Source: Serendipita indica DSM 11827
Taxonomy: Eukaryota > Basidiomycota > Agaricomycetes > Sebacinales > Serendipitaceae
DNA length: 64,000 nt
Direction of reading: 5' to 3'
Assembly (NCBI GenBank): GCA_910890315.1
Contig: CAJVGD010000005.1
Location: 1,116,001-1,180,000, forward strand
In this document: positions 23,479 to 35,329 of the stretch, piece by piece
Position numbering within the stretch: the stretch's first letter is position 1
How the letters are laid out: every line of letters begins with the position of its first letter
The notes under the pieces: model-generated
Database searches by the model: none
What the model was told of the DNA's origin: nothing
Seen by the model: only the letters and a program-made list of their open reading frames with translations
Position numbers and translations under genes: made by a program

Positions 23479-24685
23479 ATGGCTTCAACGCCGCTCAACG
23501 ACTCGCTCACAGCGTCGTCCGACTCGTTCAACCCGCTCCCATCCGCCAACACGGCCAACGGGGCCTTTGACGAGGAATTTGAATTCGTTGGCTCAGTCCT
23601 CTCCGACTCTGAGCTCCGTACGCGCGCTGGAGCACTCAATACCGGTCCTCTGGGTCTCACTGCATATCACACGAGCGAACTCCAGCTCCCAGGCCTTGCT
23701 CCAGAGCCCGTCGCCGCACCAGGCGTGTTAGAACGATTCGAGACGGCGAGCTTGGCTCCGCAAGATATCCAGAGCTATGTCCAGCGGCTCGTAGACGGCA
23801 CCGCGCTCGACGAATACGCCGGCCCGTCCGTCATGGACGACAGTATTCTCGCCCCAGGAGCGACGGGGCTCCAGCGTGGAGGGTATAAACTTAACAAGCC
23901 ACCACAGATGCGCCCGGTGCGCGTCTATATTGCTGCATTATACGACGTCTTGCATCCCGGGTCAGTCTCGTGCTGTCAGCTTTCTGATTCTTGACTGACA
24001 TACTCTGCTTCTTAGACATGTTCTGACGCTTCGACAAGCAAAGTATGCTTTCCCAAGCGTGCACCTCCTCGTCGGCGTCTACGCACACGCCCCGCCACAC
24101 ACTCCGTCCATCTTCTCACACCTTGAGCGTTTGGAGACTGTTCGCCATATCCGTTACGTCGACGAGCTGGTTCCAGACGCTCCACTTACGATCACCGAGT
24201 CCTTTCTGCGTGAATGGAATATTGATTATGTTGCGAGCGACGTCGACTATATCGCGGCCACGCTCGACCATACAACCGCCAATGTTCACGACCTCATCTC
24301 CCTGAGCAACGGTACCGCAGGTAATATCAATCCAGGCATTGCACTCGCTATCCGACTCGGAAAGTACTTGCCACTTCGACCGACGGACGCCATCTCTACG
24401 GGTGAAGTTCTTCAGCGATTGAAGAGCGAGATTCAGAATGAAGATGTTCGTGATCCATACGATCATCCCTTTGGTGGGCTAGCTACTCGCGGCAGGGAGG
24501 CAACAATTACAGAATCAACATATCCTCCCCTCAGTCCAAAGCGCAAGCCAGCACCCGTTGTGCCTCAGCTCAATACCAATTTTGCACCGCTCACGCCTGC
24601 ATCGAACAACGGTGCCGATAATGATGGAGAAGAGTCTCCTGCAGCACCCGAACCACATGAGCTCCTCGATCCCTTTGCCAATTAG
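23479..24685 (+). CDS. CTP:phosphocholine/phosphoethanolamine cytidylyltransferase
   Basis: The protein makes CDP-choline or CDP-ethanolamine, the activated head group of the Kennedy pathway. After a disordered acidic N-terminus of about 135 residues the nucleotidyltransferase fold begins at RPVRVYIAALYDVLHPGH; HPGH is the catalytic HxGH motif, and its codons are split by an intron at 23961-24015. The family pattern continues: LRQAKYAFPSVHLLVGVY, RLETVRHIRYVDELVPDAP, FLREWNIDYVA, and the second signature RPTDAISTGEVLQRLKSEI, equivalent to RTxGxST(S/T)xII. The choline enzyme normally follows this with an amphipathic membrane-binding helix; here the tail is Pro-rich and short, so membrane regulation may differ. 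A single catalytic domain argues for the choline-type enzyme, since the ethanolamine enzyme has two. The start is the ATG at 23479 (MASTPLNDS). Confidence 0.85.
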
Positions 24686-24902
24686 AATTTGGAATTGGTG
24701 CTATGCCTATCCTTGGTAATAGTCTCACGTCAAAGATAACGTCGGGTACAGTATGGACAAAGTTTCGTAGTACAATACTCTGAATACATATGCGATATGT
24801 ACGACCCCTGGCAACTTATGTACCATCCCAACTCCTTTGTGTATAGTCCGTCTGGTCCGGGCTTTGTACATAGACATTTCTCATACCACACCTTTCTGAA
24901 AC

Positions 24903-26553
24903 TTAGTAGACGGTAATGGCCGCCACCTGCCCAGAGGATATCGATTCGAGGATGATACCATCGAACCCGATCAACCCTATGCAACCTTAATAGTTGGACG
25001 GACAAGCAAACGAAACTTACGTGTTGAGAAAGCTGGGATAGACAGAGCCTCATAGTCTTCAGACCTATCGACTTGCATCGGCTGTGATGCCTCGGAGTAC
25101 TTTCCAAGAAGAGTCTTTATATCCTCCAGAGAATCGGCAAAGGTGACTCTCTTATCTAGGCTTCGTGTCAGATGACGGCGATGATGGGGATGACTATATA
25201 CCCTGTGACGACTGGTCCGCAATCTCCCAAGGACACCGCTTGTACCGTTGGAACAATGGAGAGCCTATCTGCCATATAGTTAGCAGGTGCAAAATTCAGA
25301 GAGACGACTTTTTTACTATGTTAGAATGTAGTATAATCTTCTTAAGGACATTGCTTTCCCCGTCGAGAAGGAGATCCATGCCAAAATGATAATAATTCAT
25401 AAAATCTATCAAATATGTGAGTGAAAGGACCATACTGTGGACAAATATGGAACGTACAACTATTGGAGGAAAGCGTCTGCGTGTTGGAACCGTGAATTGC
25501 CATGCGGTCGTCATCTTTGTAGTGTATGCCCGTGGGCTCTCCAAGCTCGTATCGAATGTCCTCTGCCGTCGATTCACCAAGTACTAGTGACCGCGGACCA
25601 GCGTCTGAGGAGGGGAAGAAATACATATCTATCCCCCGATGCACCTATTCGTAGTCAGCAGATGTCCCCAGTATGCAGGCGAAAAAGGCGTACGTTGACG
25701 ACGACAGACCGGAGTTCACCATCCATTGTTGGACACTCCAAAACCTCCTCAAACGCATCGTTAGTCTCTCCATTTGCGGCTGTGCTTCGCTGGGTGATGG
25801 CAATCTTTCGCACTTCAATGTGCTTACTCTCCTCTGTGTTGGTTGAACGCTTGTGCATCCCACCAGAGGATGAAGAAGGGAACGAGGTAGACGAAGACGG
25901 GAGCTCGTCCTCGAAGAGAAACGCCACGCCTGGATATTGCATCACCTCACCCTCATACGTAGGCCCAAAGTGTCGCATCACACTCCCACGTCTGAGGACT
26001 TCATCCTGGGATGATATAACCGTGTGTCTGTAGCGTACAGTCAAGCCTGTTCCACCACCTCCAGCAGCGGCGCTTGTAGAGGAAGGCCGGCTGCTACGTG
26101 TAGAGGACACAGAGCTGCTTGGAATACCCAGCTGCTGCGAGGCAGGCCGTGGTGATGCAAGCATTCCATGGCGGAGATTACGGAGGACAATCGTGTGCAG
26201 ACGCTGGTGCTTGCTGGAGAACAGCAGGTCCAGATGAGGATGCAGATGCACTAGAATAATTGTCTCTGCGGGAGTGGCCACATCGTATGTGATCTGGACA
26301 CTGGGAAAGAGGGTCTTGGATTGCGGTTGGCGGACGAAGGACAGAATGGACCAAAGCGAGGCGCCTGGTTGAAGCCTGGTTAGAATTCAAAGCCAAGGGT
26401 ATACAGGATACGAGTACCAAGTTTAAATGATCCTATTCCATCGCCCGGTCGAAGGTCTAGCTGGAGCATTGAAAGGGTTGGTGGGCAAGGTTGCTCAGGC
26501 TCTTTGCTACCACCCACGTCCACCGGCAGATCGTCCAAGTCTGAAAGATGCAT
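24903..26553 (-). CDS. PHAF1/UPF0183 family protein (C16orf70 homologue)
   Basis: This family was recently linked to the phagophore in autophagy and binds membrane lipids with partner BCAS3 in animals. The start MHLSDLDDLP (ATG 26553) leads to LQLDLRPGDGIGSFKLG, the family's opening signature. Next come VATPAETIILVHLHPHLDLL, QYPGVAFLFEDE, SLVLGESTAEDIRYELGEP, DRFYELL with a YYHFGMDLLLDGESNVL block, and KKIILHSN. The last exon, joined by a 35 nt intron, reads GFDGIILESISSGQVAAITVY and stops at 24903; this matches the conserved family end, which supports the splice. A Ser-rich insertion (SSSTSFPSSSSGG) interrupts the middle. The 3' end faces the cytidylyltransferase gene tail to tail. Exon borders between 25240 and 25650 are approximate. 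Confidence 0.82.
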
Positions 26554-27192
26554 TTAATGTTCACATTAGACGATAATGGGAACCGAGTCTATACCCTCAA
26601 GGTCCGTGCAAGGCCACACCGCTTGAATTTCACTGACGCGAACACAGAAAGTGACTGCAGAAGGAAAAATGACGAAATCTGCACACCCAGGTGGGTTTTA
26701 AAACATTTTAACAACGTGTATATATAGACGCATCCTAGCGCGATTCTCACCCGACGACAAATACTCCAAATATCGTATCAAAATCAAGCAGAGATACGGT
26801 GTTTTGCCTACTCAGCTACCTGCAAAACCTTATTAGAGCTGGTGAGTCTACCATTGTCGCTTCACTTCGATGTTTGGTTGACTTGTTACTGCAAGTTGCT
26901 GCATGTTGTATCTAACGTCGCCCCTGATGCAAAAGAAAGAGAGATCTCAACATAATATACTCTTATCTTGACATTCTCTCCAGGCTCCATGGCCGCATGA
27001 ATCGTATCTGGTGAGGGACACCTGAACAGCGTGCAATGTCCCTGCGCTTCCACATAGAATAAAAAATGACCAGGATCGTTCGATTTTTCTCGCCAGGCGG
27101 GTTTCGGTTGACGTTTCGGGCGTAAGGACCGCCCTCAAACTCTCTCCCCACCATCTCCTCCTTTTCCCGCAACACAACTAAAAACGTTGAAA
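26554..27192. other. Divergent promoter region of PHAF1-like gene and methionine synthase
   Basis: This 639 bp stretch separates two divergent start codons. It contains TATATATA at about 26720 but no open frame with family features. Nothing else specific is seen. Confidence 0.45.
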
Positions 27193-29700
27193 ATGGTCCT
27201 TTCCAGTGTTCTAGGGTTCCCTCGCATCGGTAATTGCTCTTCATCGTCTCCTAGCGCACCATCGATCTAATCATTTCGACATCTAGGCAAAAACCGCGAG
27301 GTCAAAAAGGCCGTCGAGGCCTACTGGGCTGGCAAGAGCAGCGCTGAAGAGCTTCAGAAGGTTGCTGCTGAGACCAGAAAATGGAACTGGACCTCCATCA
27401 AGGAGCAGGGTGTCGACCTGATCCCGAGGTGAGCCACCCATGGCCCCGATGGCGCGATGTCCACTGATCCGCCCTTTTTCTCAGTGGCGAGTTTACACTC
27501 TATGATCACGTTCTTGATCACTCGGCCGCCTTCAACGCGATCCCCCCTCGCTATGTCGGCCTCGGCATCTCTGACCTCGATGTTTACTTTGCCATGGGCC
27601 GTGGACGCCAGGCCGATGGTGTTGATGTCCCAGCTGCCGAGATGAAGAAATGGTATATCATTAGATGGGCTATGCGGTCGGGTGATTGACACAGGATAGG
27701 TTCGACTCCAACTACCACTACGTCGTCCCAGAACTTTCGGAGCAGACTGAGTTCAAGCTCAACTACAACAAGGCCCTCAACGAGTACAAGGAGGCCAAGG
27801 CTGCGGGTATCACTACTCGCCCCGTTGTTCTCGGCCCCCTTGCGTTCCTCATTCTCGCAAAGGCTGGTCGCGAAGCCTCCCCCAACTTCCAACCCATTTC
27901 CCTCCTTCCCAAGCTTCTTCCCATCTACAAGCAGCTTCTTTCCGAGCTCAAGGCAGAGGGTGTGACCTGGGTCCAGATTGACGAGCCTCACCTTGTCATG
28001 GACGTCGCGGAGCAACATGCCGAACACTACACCAGCGCATATACCGAGCTCGTCAAGGACGCCCCTAATCTCCTCGTCACCACCTACTTTGGTCGTCTGG
28101 GCTCAAACCTCTCCTTTGCTGCGAAGCTTCCAGTCGCTGGTCTTCACATCGACCTCGATCGTGAGCCGAAGCAACTTGGGGACGTCTTGAATGCTGTCAA
28201 GGACACATCTCTTGTTCTTTCCCTTGGCCTGGTCTCTGGTCGTAACATCTGGAAGACCGATCTCACTGCTGCTGCAAACCTTGGTCGCCAGGCTGTTGAG
28301 ACGCTCGGTGCCGATCGTGTCATTGCCGCCACCTCGTCCTCTCTCCTCCATACCCCTGTCACACTCGCTTCGGAGAACAAACTTACCAACCAGCAAAAGG
28401 ACTGGTTCTCGTTCGCCCTTGAAAAGGCGGGTGAGGTTGCCACCCTCGCCGCTATCCTTTCCGATTCTCAGGATGCCGCTGTCGCCAAGAAGCTCGAGGA
28501 GAACAAGGCTTCGATTGCCCAGCGCCGTGACTTTGAGCACAACTCGGATGATGCTGTCCGCAAGCGCGTTGCTGCCATCACTTCCGAGCAGCTCCAGAGG
28601 AAGAACCCCTTCCCTGTTCGTCGTGAAGCGCAGAAGAAGCACTTGAGCTTGCCCAAGTTCCCAACCACCACCATTGGTTCGTTCCCGCAGACCAAGGAGA
28701 TTCGTCAAGCTCGTGCTCAGCTTACCAAGGGTGCCATCACCGAGGAGCAATACGAGGAATTCATCAAGAAGGAGATTGACAGCGTCGTCAAGTTCCAGGA
28801 GGATGTTGGGCTCGATCTCCTCGTGCACGGTGAACCCGAGCGCAATGACATGGTTCAATACTTTGGTGAACAATTCCAGGGTTTCGTCTTCACCCAGAAC
28901 GGATGGGTTCAAAGCTACGGCTCTCGCTATGTCCGTCCTCCGATCATCGTCTCGGACGTGAGCCGCCCTCATCCCATCACCGTCCGCTGGAGCAGCTACG
29001 CTCAGAGTGTGACGAAGAAGCCAATGAAGGGTATGCTTACTGGACCTGTTACCATTCTCAACTGGTCCTTCCCCCGTGTCGACATCAGCCGTGAGACCCA
29101 ATCAAAGCAGCTCGCTCTCGCTCTCCGTGACGAGGTGTGCGATCTCGAAAAGGCAGGCATCTACGCCATCCAAGTCGACGAGCCGGCTATTCGTGAGGGT
29201 CTTCCTCTTCGCCGTGTTGATTGGGACAACTACCTCACGTGGGCTGTCGACTCGTTCCGCCTCGCCACGTCCGGCGTTGAAGATTCGACGCAGACTCACT
29301 CTCACTTCTGCTACTCAGACTTCAACGACATTTTCCCGTCCATTCAACGCCTCGATGCCGATGTCATCTCGATCGAAGCTTCCAAGTCGGACCTCAAGGT
29401 CTTGAACGCCTTCCAGCAGTTTGGCTACAAGAATGAAATCGGTCCTGGTGTCTATGATATCCACTCGCCTCGTGTGCCTGGTGAACAGGAGATCAAGGAC
29501 CGCATCAAGGCCATGCTCAACCTCCTCCCCGCCGACCTCCTCTTTGTCAACCCTGACTGCGGTCTGAAGACGCGTGGTTGGAAGGAGACTGAAGGTACTG
29601 TATTCTATGACCTGTAGCTATGATTAGTACTCATCATTCTGCAGCGTCCCTCAAGAACCTCGTCGCAGCCGCTCGCTGGGCGAGAGAGGAATTCGCCTAA
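27193..29700 (+). CDS. MET6: Cobalamin-independent methionine synthase (5-methyltetrahydropteroyltriglutamate-homocysteine methyltransferase)
   Basis: The enzyme transfers a methyl group from methyltetrahydrofolate polyglutamate to homocysteine, making methionine in the cytosol without vitamin B12. The start MVLSSVLGFPRIGKNREVKK is the standard N-terminus of the MetE family. Both TIM-barrel halves are present: KWFDSNYHYVVPE, VQIDEPHLVMD and VSGRNIWK in the N-terminal half; then PTTTIGSFPQTKEIRQAR, LDLLVHGEPERNDMVQYFGE, YGSRYVRPPIIVSDVSRPHP, MLTGPVTILNWSF, IQVDEPAIREGLPLR and FCYSDFNDIFPSI in the catalytic half, with the zinc-ligand positions HxC (in HSHFCYSD) and a later Cys in NPDCGLKTRGW. 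Introns lie at 27230-27286, about 27429-27484, 27653-27696 and 29596-29645. The last exon ends in WAREEFA. Codon use is strongly biased to C-ending codons, as expected for a highly expressed gene. Confidence 0.96.
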
Positions 29701-30293
29701 GCCCTCACTGGGCTTTGCGCTTCAACAGCGCCCTCGCGGAAGCATCTCACGACTCCGACGACTCGTTTCTTTATTGTCACGCATCCAATCTTCACGGTAG
29801 CATTCAACGTGCTGCACCCTTATTCGCTTCTGCTTCATCTCTCCGTTAACCGAGGATGCATTCCTGCGAAAAAAAAACGTGGACTTGGCTATTATTACGT
29901 GCGCCGACAGGATCGATTTTGGTGTCCCCCTCATTCTCTCCTTTTAAATCCACAAAAATGCTTCAGCCTCTTAGGGCCGCTCGTTCTTTATGTGCTCGCG
30001 ACGACGAGTGGGATGATGATGCGTCTCGTGGTGCACACTCGTGTTGATATTTCTTGCCCGGATGGTTGACCGTTTGCCGATACGTCGCCCTGGTGCTTTC
30101 AACACATCGGGGTTAGGCAGCCTTGTCCTGCCGTTTCTCCCTGTATCTGTCTACTGTTCTCAACGAACAGCCAATACACACTGTTGATTGTAGATTGCCT
30201 GCCTAAGCATAAGCCCATTCTAGGTCTTAAGATGCAAGTAGATACAGATTTTTGGACGAGCTGAGCCGGCCTCGTACTTTTGACCTTTCCACT
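29701..30293. other. Intergenic region between MET6 and OST1
   Basis: This 593 bp interval holds the 3' flank of MET6 and the promoter of OST1. It has a run of A residues at 29870-29877 and no supported coding sequence. Confidence 0.45.
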
Positions 30294-32040
30294 ATGGGTT
30301 TCGTCTACTGGCTGCTGGCAGCGGCCTCGTTGGCGGCCACCACAAACGCAGCATCCTCAAGCTCTCGACATTTATTCGAGAATACGAACATCCAGCGGAC
30401 GGTCGAGCTTGGCGGATCGTTGACCCACGTCACAACGACGATTGCTGTCAAGGCCCTTGGCCACGGCGGTCCAAACGTATATGAACTCGCACTCTCAGAG
30501 CTAGAACATCAACGGACTGCCTTGTTAGAGGTCAAGCTAAAAGGCGGCGCGCAGAATTTGGCCGTCGAGAAACATGGATTTGATCCGACCAGGTCCGTTT
30601 ATCTATTAGAATAGTAGAAGAGATGCTCATTTTGATGATGAAAGTAATGCATACCTGTATACTGTGGAACTACCGCCGCTAGCGCAGAACGCAACTGCCA
30701 CGCTCGTCGTCAATTCGATCCTTGCGCATGCTTCGAAAGCATATCCAGCATCTATCAAGCAAGCAGATCCCCAATGCCTCTTGTTCACTACCGAAGCATA
30801 TGTCCTCTCTCCCTACAAAACGCTCACGGAGCGCACCAAAATTAGGTACGCCAACTTACTTAAAATATGGACGTTTTGTTAATATGATGCATGAAGACTA
30901 CCTTCACCAAAAGTTTTATCCTACTCTGCGCCGGAAGCGCTGTCGAATTATGCTCCAGAGGGCTCAAAGGAACAGGCGAGAGGAATCCGCAGTGGGGCAG
31001 TCATCACCTATGGTCCATTTGACGACCTACCGCCCACTACGGGAAAGTTTTTCGCAAAGGAAGATCAGCAACTGCTGTCGGTGCACTACGAATATGAGAC
31101 GCCCGTGCTTTCTGTTGTCTCGCTCGACCGTTGGGCAGAGATAAGTCATTGGGGAGACAATCTCAACATTCAAGACAATGTCCACATTCGAAACGACGGA
31201 CCAGAGTGAGTTGCCTTTTCCAATGGTTCGCGCGGACAAGATGTTGAATTTTTGCTAGACTCAAAGGCCACTTCTCGCGTTTGGAGATGCAGCAGGCCAA
31301 ATACTTTAACAAGGTTCAGCACCAGGTCCTCACACATATTCCTTTGCAACTTCCACCAGGCATCCACACACCATACTATTACGACTCAATTGGTAATGTA
31401 ACCACTTCGCGCTACCGCGCGTCGCCAAAGGTACCCGGAAAGAAGCGTCCAATGCCATCGTTCTTAGAGATTCGACCACGTTATCCCTTGCTTGGCGGAT
31501 GGAATTACACCTATACCCTGGGTTGGGATGCTCCGCTAGGGGACTCTGCGAAATATGACAGCAAGACGGGCAAATATGTGATTGGTGTACCATTTATGAC
31601 CCCTATTACTGGTGCTGCCGTTGACGAGGCAAGCGTCACAATTGTTTTCCCTGAAGGAGCCGAGTACGTCCTTTCTGTGGGTTCAATTGGATGTGAGCTG
31701 ACAAAATGCAGAAACGTCGAGGTATTCCCGCCGTTTGATGTCGACTCGACGTCGCGCTTCACCCACGTCACATATCTGGACACTATTGGACGACCAGCTG
31801 TGGTCCTTCGATCTTCTAAGCTGACTGACCAACATACTGGAGTCATCTATGTGCGCCGTGTCCCGTATATTAGGTGGCATTGACTGATTTTGTTCATAGG
31901 CGACATATACCGTTCCTGTTCGCGCACATCTCGCAAAGCCATTGGCTGTCGGCACTGCAATGTTTGGATTCTTCTTGTTAGCGGCATTCTTCCGACGCGT
32001 TGACCTACGAATTGGATCTACAAAGAGCAAGCGATCATAG
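30294..32040 (+). CDS. OST1: Oligosaccharyltransferase subunit 1 (ribophorin I)
   Basis: This is a subunit of the ER oligosaccharyltransferase that transfers glycans to Asn residues of nascent proteins. The ATG at 30294 opens a signal peptide (MGFVYWLLAAASLAATTNA). The lumenal part matches ribophorin I: NTNIQRTVELGGSLTHVTTT near the N-terminus, ASIKQADPQCLLF, SPYKTLTERTKIR, YGPFDDLPP, DRWAEISHWGDNLNIQDNV, RPRYPLLGGWNYTYTLGWD, GVPFMTPI and EVFPPFDVD, and a C-terminal hydrophobic anchor LAVGTAMFGFFLLAAFF before a basic tail ending in KSKRS. About five introns interrupt the gene, near 30592, 30846, 31206, 31663 and 31859. The set of motifs and their order make the call firm. Confidence 0.93.
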
Positions 32041-32157
32041 GATGTCTACACCACCGATATAGGACGATGTAGCTAATTTCTTCTAAGCATTATTGACTCA
32101 AACGCGGTGCTTAAGGGTGCAGATGAGAATAGATTCACGAGTCTGTTCGACAATAAG

Positions 32158-32764
32158 TTACTCTTGTGGTTCTTCTTCGGGCTCGTCTTCGACCAGCGTC
32201 GCAAACTTTACTTTTACGGGTAGTAGGGAACCTATGACATTGTTAGTGTTGATTGAATCGTCGAGAAAAAGCCAAATACCCTCAGCATTTCGAAACTTGA
32301 GGTAGCACACTTCCCAAGGTTTGTTGAACACGTCTCGCATCCGCTTCTCGCCATCGATAATCTCAAACTCGAGCTTTGATCCGCTACTCGATCCAGCGCC
32401 GTCTGTCGTCTGTCGAGATGCGGTGTGAGTGTATCGTGGCATGGCCAAGGAGAAAGGTAACAAGCCTTTTTTGTCAACCGACCGACGCAGATTTCAAAAT
32501 CATTTGTCGAATTCACACTCGGAACATCGGTTTCGTTTGGAAACTGTGTGAGGGCTGATAAGACGCGTTCTTTCGCCTCGTTGAAGGTCATTTCCTGCGG
32601 ACATGGAAAGAAGATGGTCGTCTGTATTCCATCGTGGATACGTAGATTCCGTTTCGCATCGAGGGTGTGCAAAGAGGTGTGGCGAAGGACGATCCAGATG
32701 AACGGCTTGTTAGATATGGATATAAATCCTTATAAATGACACGTACCTTGTGTGTCTTGACCAT
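32158..32764 (-). CDS. Hypothetical small acidic-tailed protein
   Basis: Exon 1 is very short (MVKTHK, ATG at 32764). A 41 nt intron joins it to PFIWIVLRHTSLHTLDAKRN, followed by IQTTIFFPCPQEMTFNEAKE and ALTQFPNETDVPSVNSTNDF. A further intron with a weak GTCGGT donor leads to KLEFEIIDGEKRMRDVFNKP, WLFLDDSINT and the acidic end EDEPEEEPQE. The result is about 165 residues with mixed beta-strand-like segments and no domain I can name. A ubiquitin-like fold is conceivable but there is no motif to prove it. It lies tail to tail with OST1 and divergent from NDUFA8 (253 bp between starts). An upstream first exon is possible. Confidence 0.45.
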
Positions 32765-33017
32765 CAACTGAACGGCTTTGAATCGTCCTCGATACTAGCG
32801 CGCCAAATGCACCGAGGTCAGTGTGTAGTAATAACACGATAGATAGTGTACCATTATCCGTATAGCAGTAATTTATATCGCTTTTGTGGATTATCGGGCG
32901 TCGAGGCCAAAGACGAAGAGGTGCAAACTTGGTTTCGACCTTGACCCACTCCGACGCCGCCAGGACAGTCTAGACGCGCTCTCAAGGCTTAGACAGACAA
33001 GTCTAGGGAATTATATC

Positions 33018-33823
33018 ATGAGTCATTATGGAGTCCCGGACAGGGGTACACCCTACAACAACCCCGTGCCAATGCCAAAGCATGTCCCGCCCGTAGACGA
33101 GATTGGCGCAACGAGTGCACCATTAAAGAGCGCCAGTTTCTTTATTGGAGCAAAGTGCAAAGAGTTTAACGGTACGTCGTCCTCGCTGTGTGCGTTGCTG
33201 TCGAATCCGTCACTCGTCGTGGCTCACGAGACACGGGAATGCTTATTCTACCACCTTTTCTTCTTATTAATTCACTTTTCTTCTCGTTATCTCGTTTCTC
33301 AATCCCCCTTGTTCGCTTTCACGAGCCATGGGCACAATCGCTAATTGTCCTTCTAGAGGACTTTATGCTCTGCAAGTCGCAAAACAAGCCAGAGCAATGT
33401 CTTCTCGAAGGCAGAAGAGTAACTCGTTGTGCCGCAGACCTGTACGTTTCTTATTGACCTCCAACGAAGCACTTTATTGACCGAGGATGCAGACTAGAAA
33501 AGATGCGAGCTGCCTGCGCACAAGAATTCGAAGCCCACTGGAAGTGTCTAGACAATAATAACCAGGTTTGGCCTTTGAATACCATCCAAGTTGCTGTGTA
33601 ACTGAATCTGATTGATAGGAATTCTACCCGTGCAGGAAAGAAGAACGACCTCTGAATGCATGCATGTTTACTAAACTGGTCCGCAAGCATTACTGGCCTT
33701 TCACAAACTCGTACTGACATTCTTGTCGTTCAGGGTCTAAGCAAGACGATTCCTGGCACTCCAAAGGGTCAACTACCGATTCACGAGGTCAAGAATCCCA
33801 TCTACAAGGCGCAGCAAAAGTAG
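33018..33823 (+). CDS. NADH:ubiquinone oxidoreductase subunit NDUFA8 (CHCH protein)
   Basis: This complex I accessory subunit is imported into the intermembrane space and folded by disulfide bonds through Mia40. The ATG at 33018 gives MSHYGVPDRGTPYNNPVPMP. The chain contains repeated twin CX9C-type cysteines: AKCKEFNEDFMLCK, PEQCLLEGRRVTRCAAD, AACAQEFEAHWKCLDNNNQ and YPCRKEERPLNACMF. It ends with the family tail GLSKTIPGTPKGQLP. An intron of about 180 nt (from 33171) is the longest here; two more short introns follow near 33443 and 33567, and one before GLSKTIP. The call is firm because both the cysteine pattern and the tail are diagnostic. Confidence 0.92.
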
Positions 33824-34223
33824 CCGTTTCCTTGTCGACGTATTTCTTGCCTGCCAATAGATCCCTTTCCTGGACCATACATCTTGAATACAGGACTGAG
33901 GATTTGATATCATGCTTCTCTTCAATTCTTCGATTTCACTTTACTAAAGGGTACACACTATCGCAAGAGAGACGACCAACGCACACGGACCCAGATGAGG
34001 GGCGACAAATGGACAGAGGCTGAAGGACGACAAATGGCTCTAGTGGGTGCGTAGGGGAGAAAAAAAAAGAGAGATCGGCCACGAGACGAGACCGACGGCG
34101 GCGTGGTAGAAGAGATCCGGGCGCGGGCGGATAAAGACCAAAAAATGCACAAATGCAGAGGGAGGGGGATGAGCGAATCCGGAGAATGAGAGAGAGCAGG
34201 GATGGTCAAAATAATAGACGCGT
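33824..34223. other. Convergent intergenic region between NDUFA8 and the 14-3-3 gene
   Basis: This 400 bp interval between two converging genes holds their 3' flanks, with a run of A at about 34062-34070. No coding feature is supported. Confidence 0.4.
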
Positions 34224-35329
34224 CTAGTCGTCTTGGGCAGCCTCGCCCGACTCGACCTTCTCCTCTCCCTTGTCTATAAGTAGGAGTGAGAAAACGAAAT
34301 GACAATGAGAATCAGGCTACTTACCACCTTCTTGCATATCGCTCGTCCAGAGAGTCAGGTTGTCACGGAGGAGCTGCATGATCAAGGTCGAGTCCTTGTA
34401 GCTCTCCTCTGAGAGTGTATCGAGCTCGGCAATGGCATCGTCAAACGCTTGTTTGGCGAGGTGGCATGCACGGTCGGGCGAGTTGAGGATTTCGTAGTAG
34501 AAGACGGAGAAGTTGAGGGCGAGACCGAGTCGGATGGGGTGCGTCGGTGGGAGCTCGGTAACGGCGACGTCAGAAGCGGCCTTGTAGGCCTCGAGCGACT
34601 TGTCTGCGCTCTCCTTGCGCTTGTCGCCAGTGGCGAATTCGGCGAGATAGCGGTGGTAGTCGCCCATCCTATAAATTTTGGGCGTAAGTAGTGTCCAACG
34701 ACAAAAAGGAAAGCGGTGGCAGTGTCGAGCCCGCAGTGGGGGGCTTAAAAGCCTAATCGACCGAGGATCAAGGAAAGAGCAGACGTACATCTTGTGATAA
34801 AAGACCTTTGACTCGCCAGAGGCGGCAGAGGGGATGAGGTGCTTCTCCAAGACTTCGAGAATGTCCTCGCAAATCTTTGCGAGCTCGTTCTCAATCTTTG
34901 AGCGGTACTTTTTGATCATGGTGACCTGGGCTTCGTTGCCCTTTGACTCTTCTTTTTGCTCGATGGACGAGACGATGCGCCAGCTGGCACGGCGGGCACC
35001 AATCACATTCTTGTAGGCGACCGAGAGGAGATTGCGCTCTTCGACGGTAAGTTCCTGGTCCGAGGACGCGACGGTCTTCATGTTCTCGACCATTTCTGGA
35101 TATCAATTCGTGTGAGCAAAGTTGTTTTGGGGGCCCGATGACGAGGATCGGAGACGAGGAGGAGACGCGATGGGACAGACGAGAGAAGCGTGCTAGAGAG
35201 CTGGGGAGAAGGAATGCGCGATGGGAAGGATCCAGACGCGTCGGGGACGAGATGGAGAGCACGGACCTTCGTAGCGTTCAGCCTGCTCAGCGAGCTTGGC
35301 GAGATAGACGGAATCTTCACGAGACATCT
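34224..35329 (-). CDS. 14-3-3 protein
   Basis: 14-3-3 dimers bind phosphoserine/threonine motifs on many client proteins and regulate cell cycle and signalling. The first exon is [20 protein letters not shown], the canonical start. It continues with [23 protein letters not shown] in part, [20 protein letters not shown] (containing the signature [11 protein letters not shown]), the phosphate-binding Lys, Arg and Tyr residues (Kxxxx[14 protein letters not shown]), [17 protein letters not shown] spliced to [18 protein letters not shown], and the second signature [21 protein letters not shown]. The tail is acidic ([13 protein letters not shown]). Introns lie near 34267-34324, 34676-34788 and 35096-35265. 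The chain is about 255 residues. The upstream region has a telomere-like box. Confidence 0.96.

Noticed and set aside
28103-29101. 332-codon open frame on the minus strand
   Set aside because: It is the antisense shadow of the codon-biased MET6 exon and has no domain.
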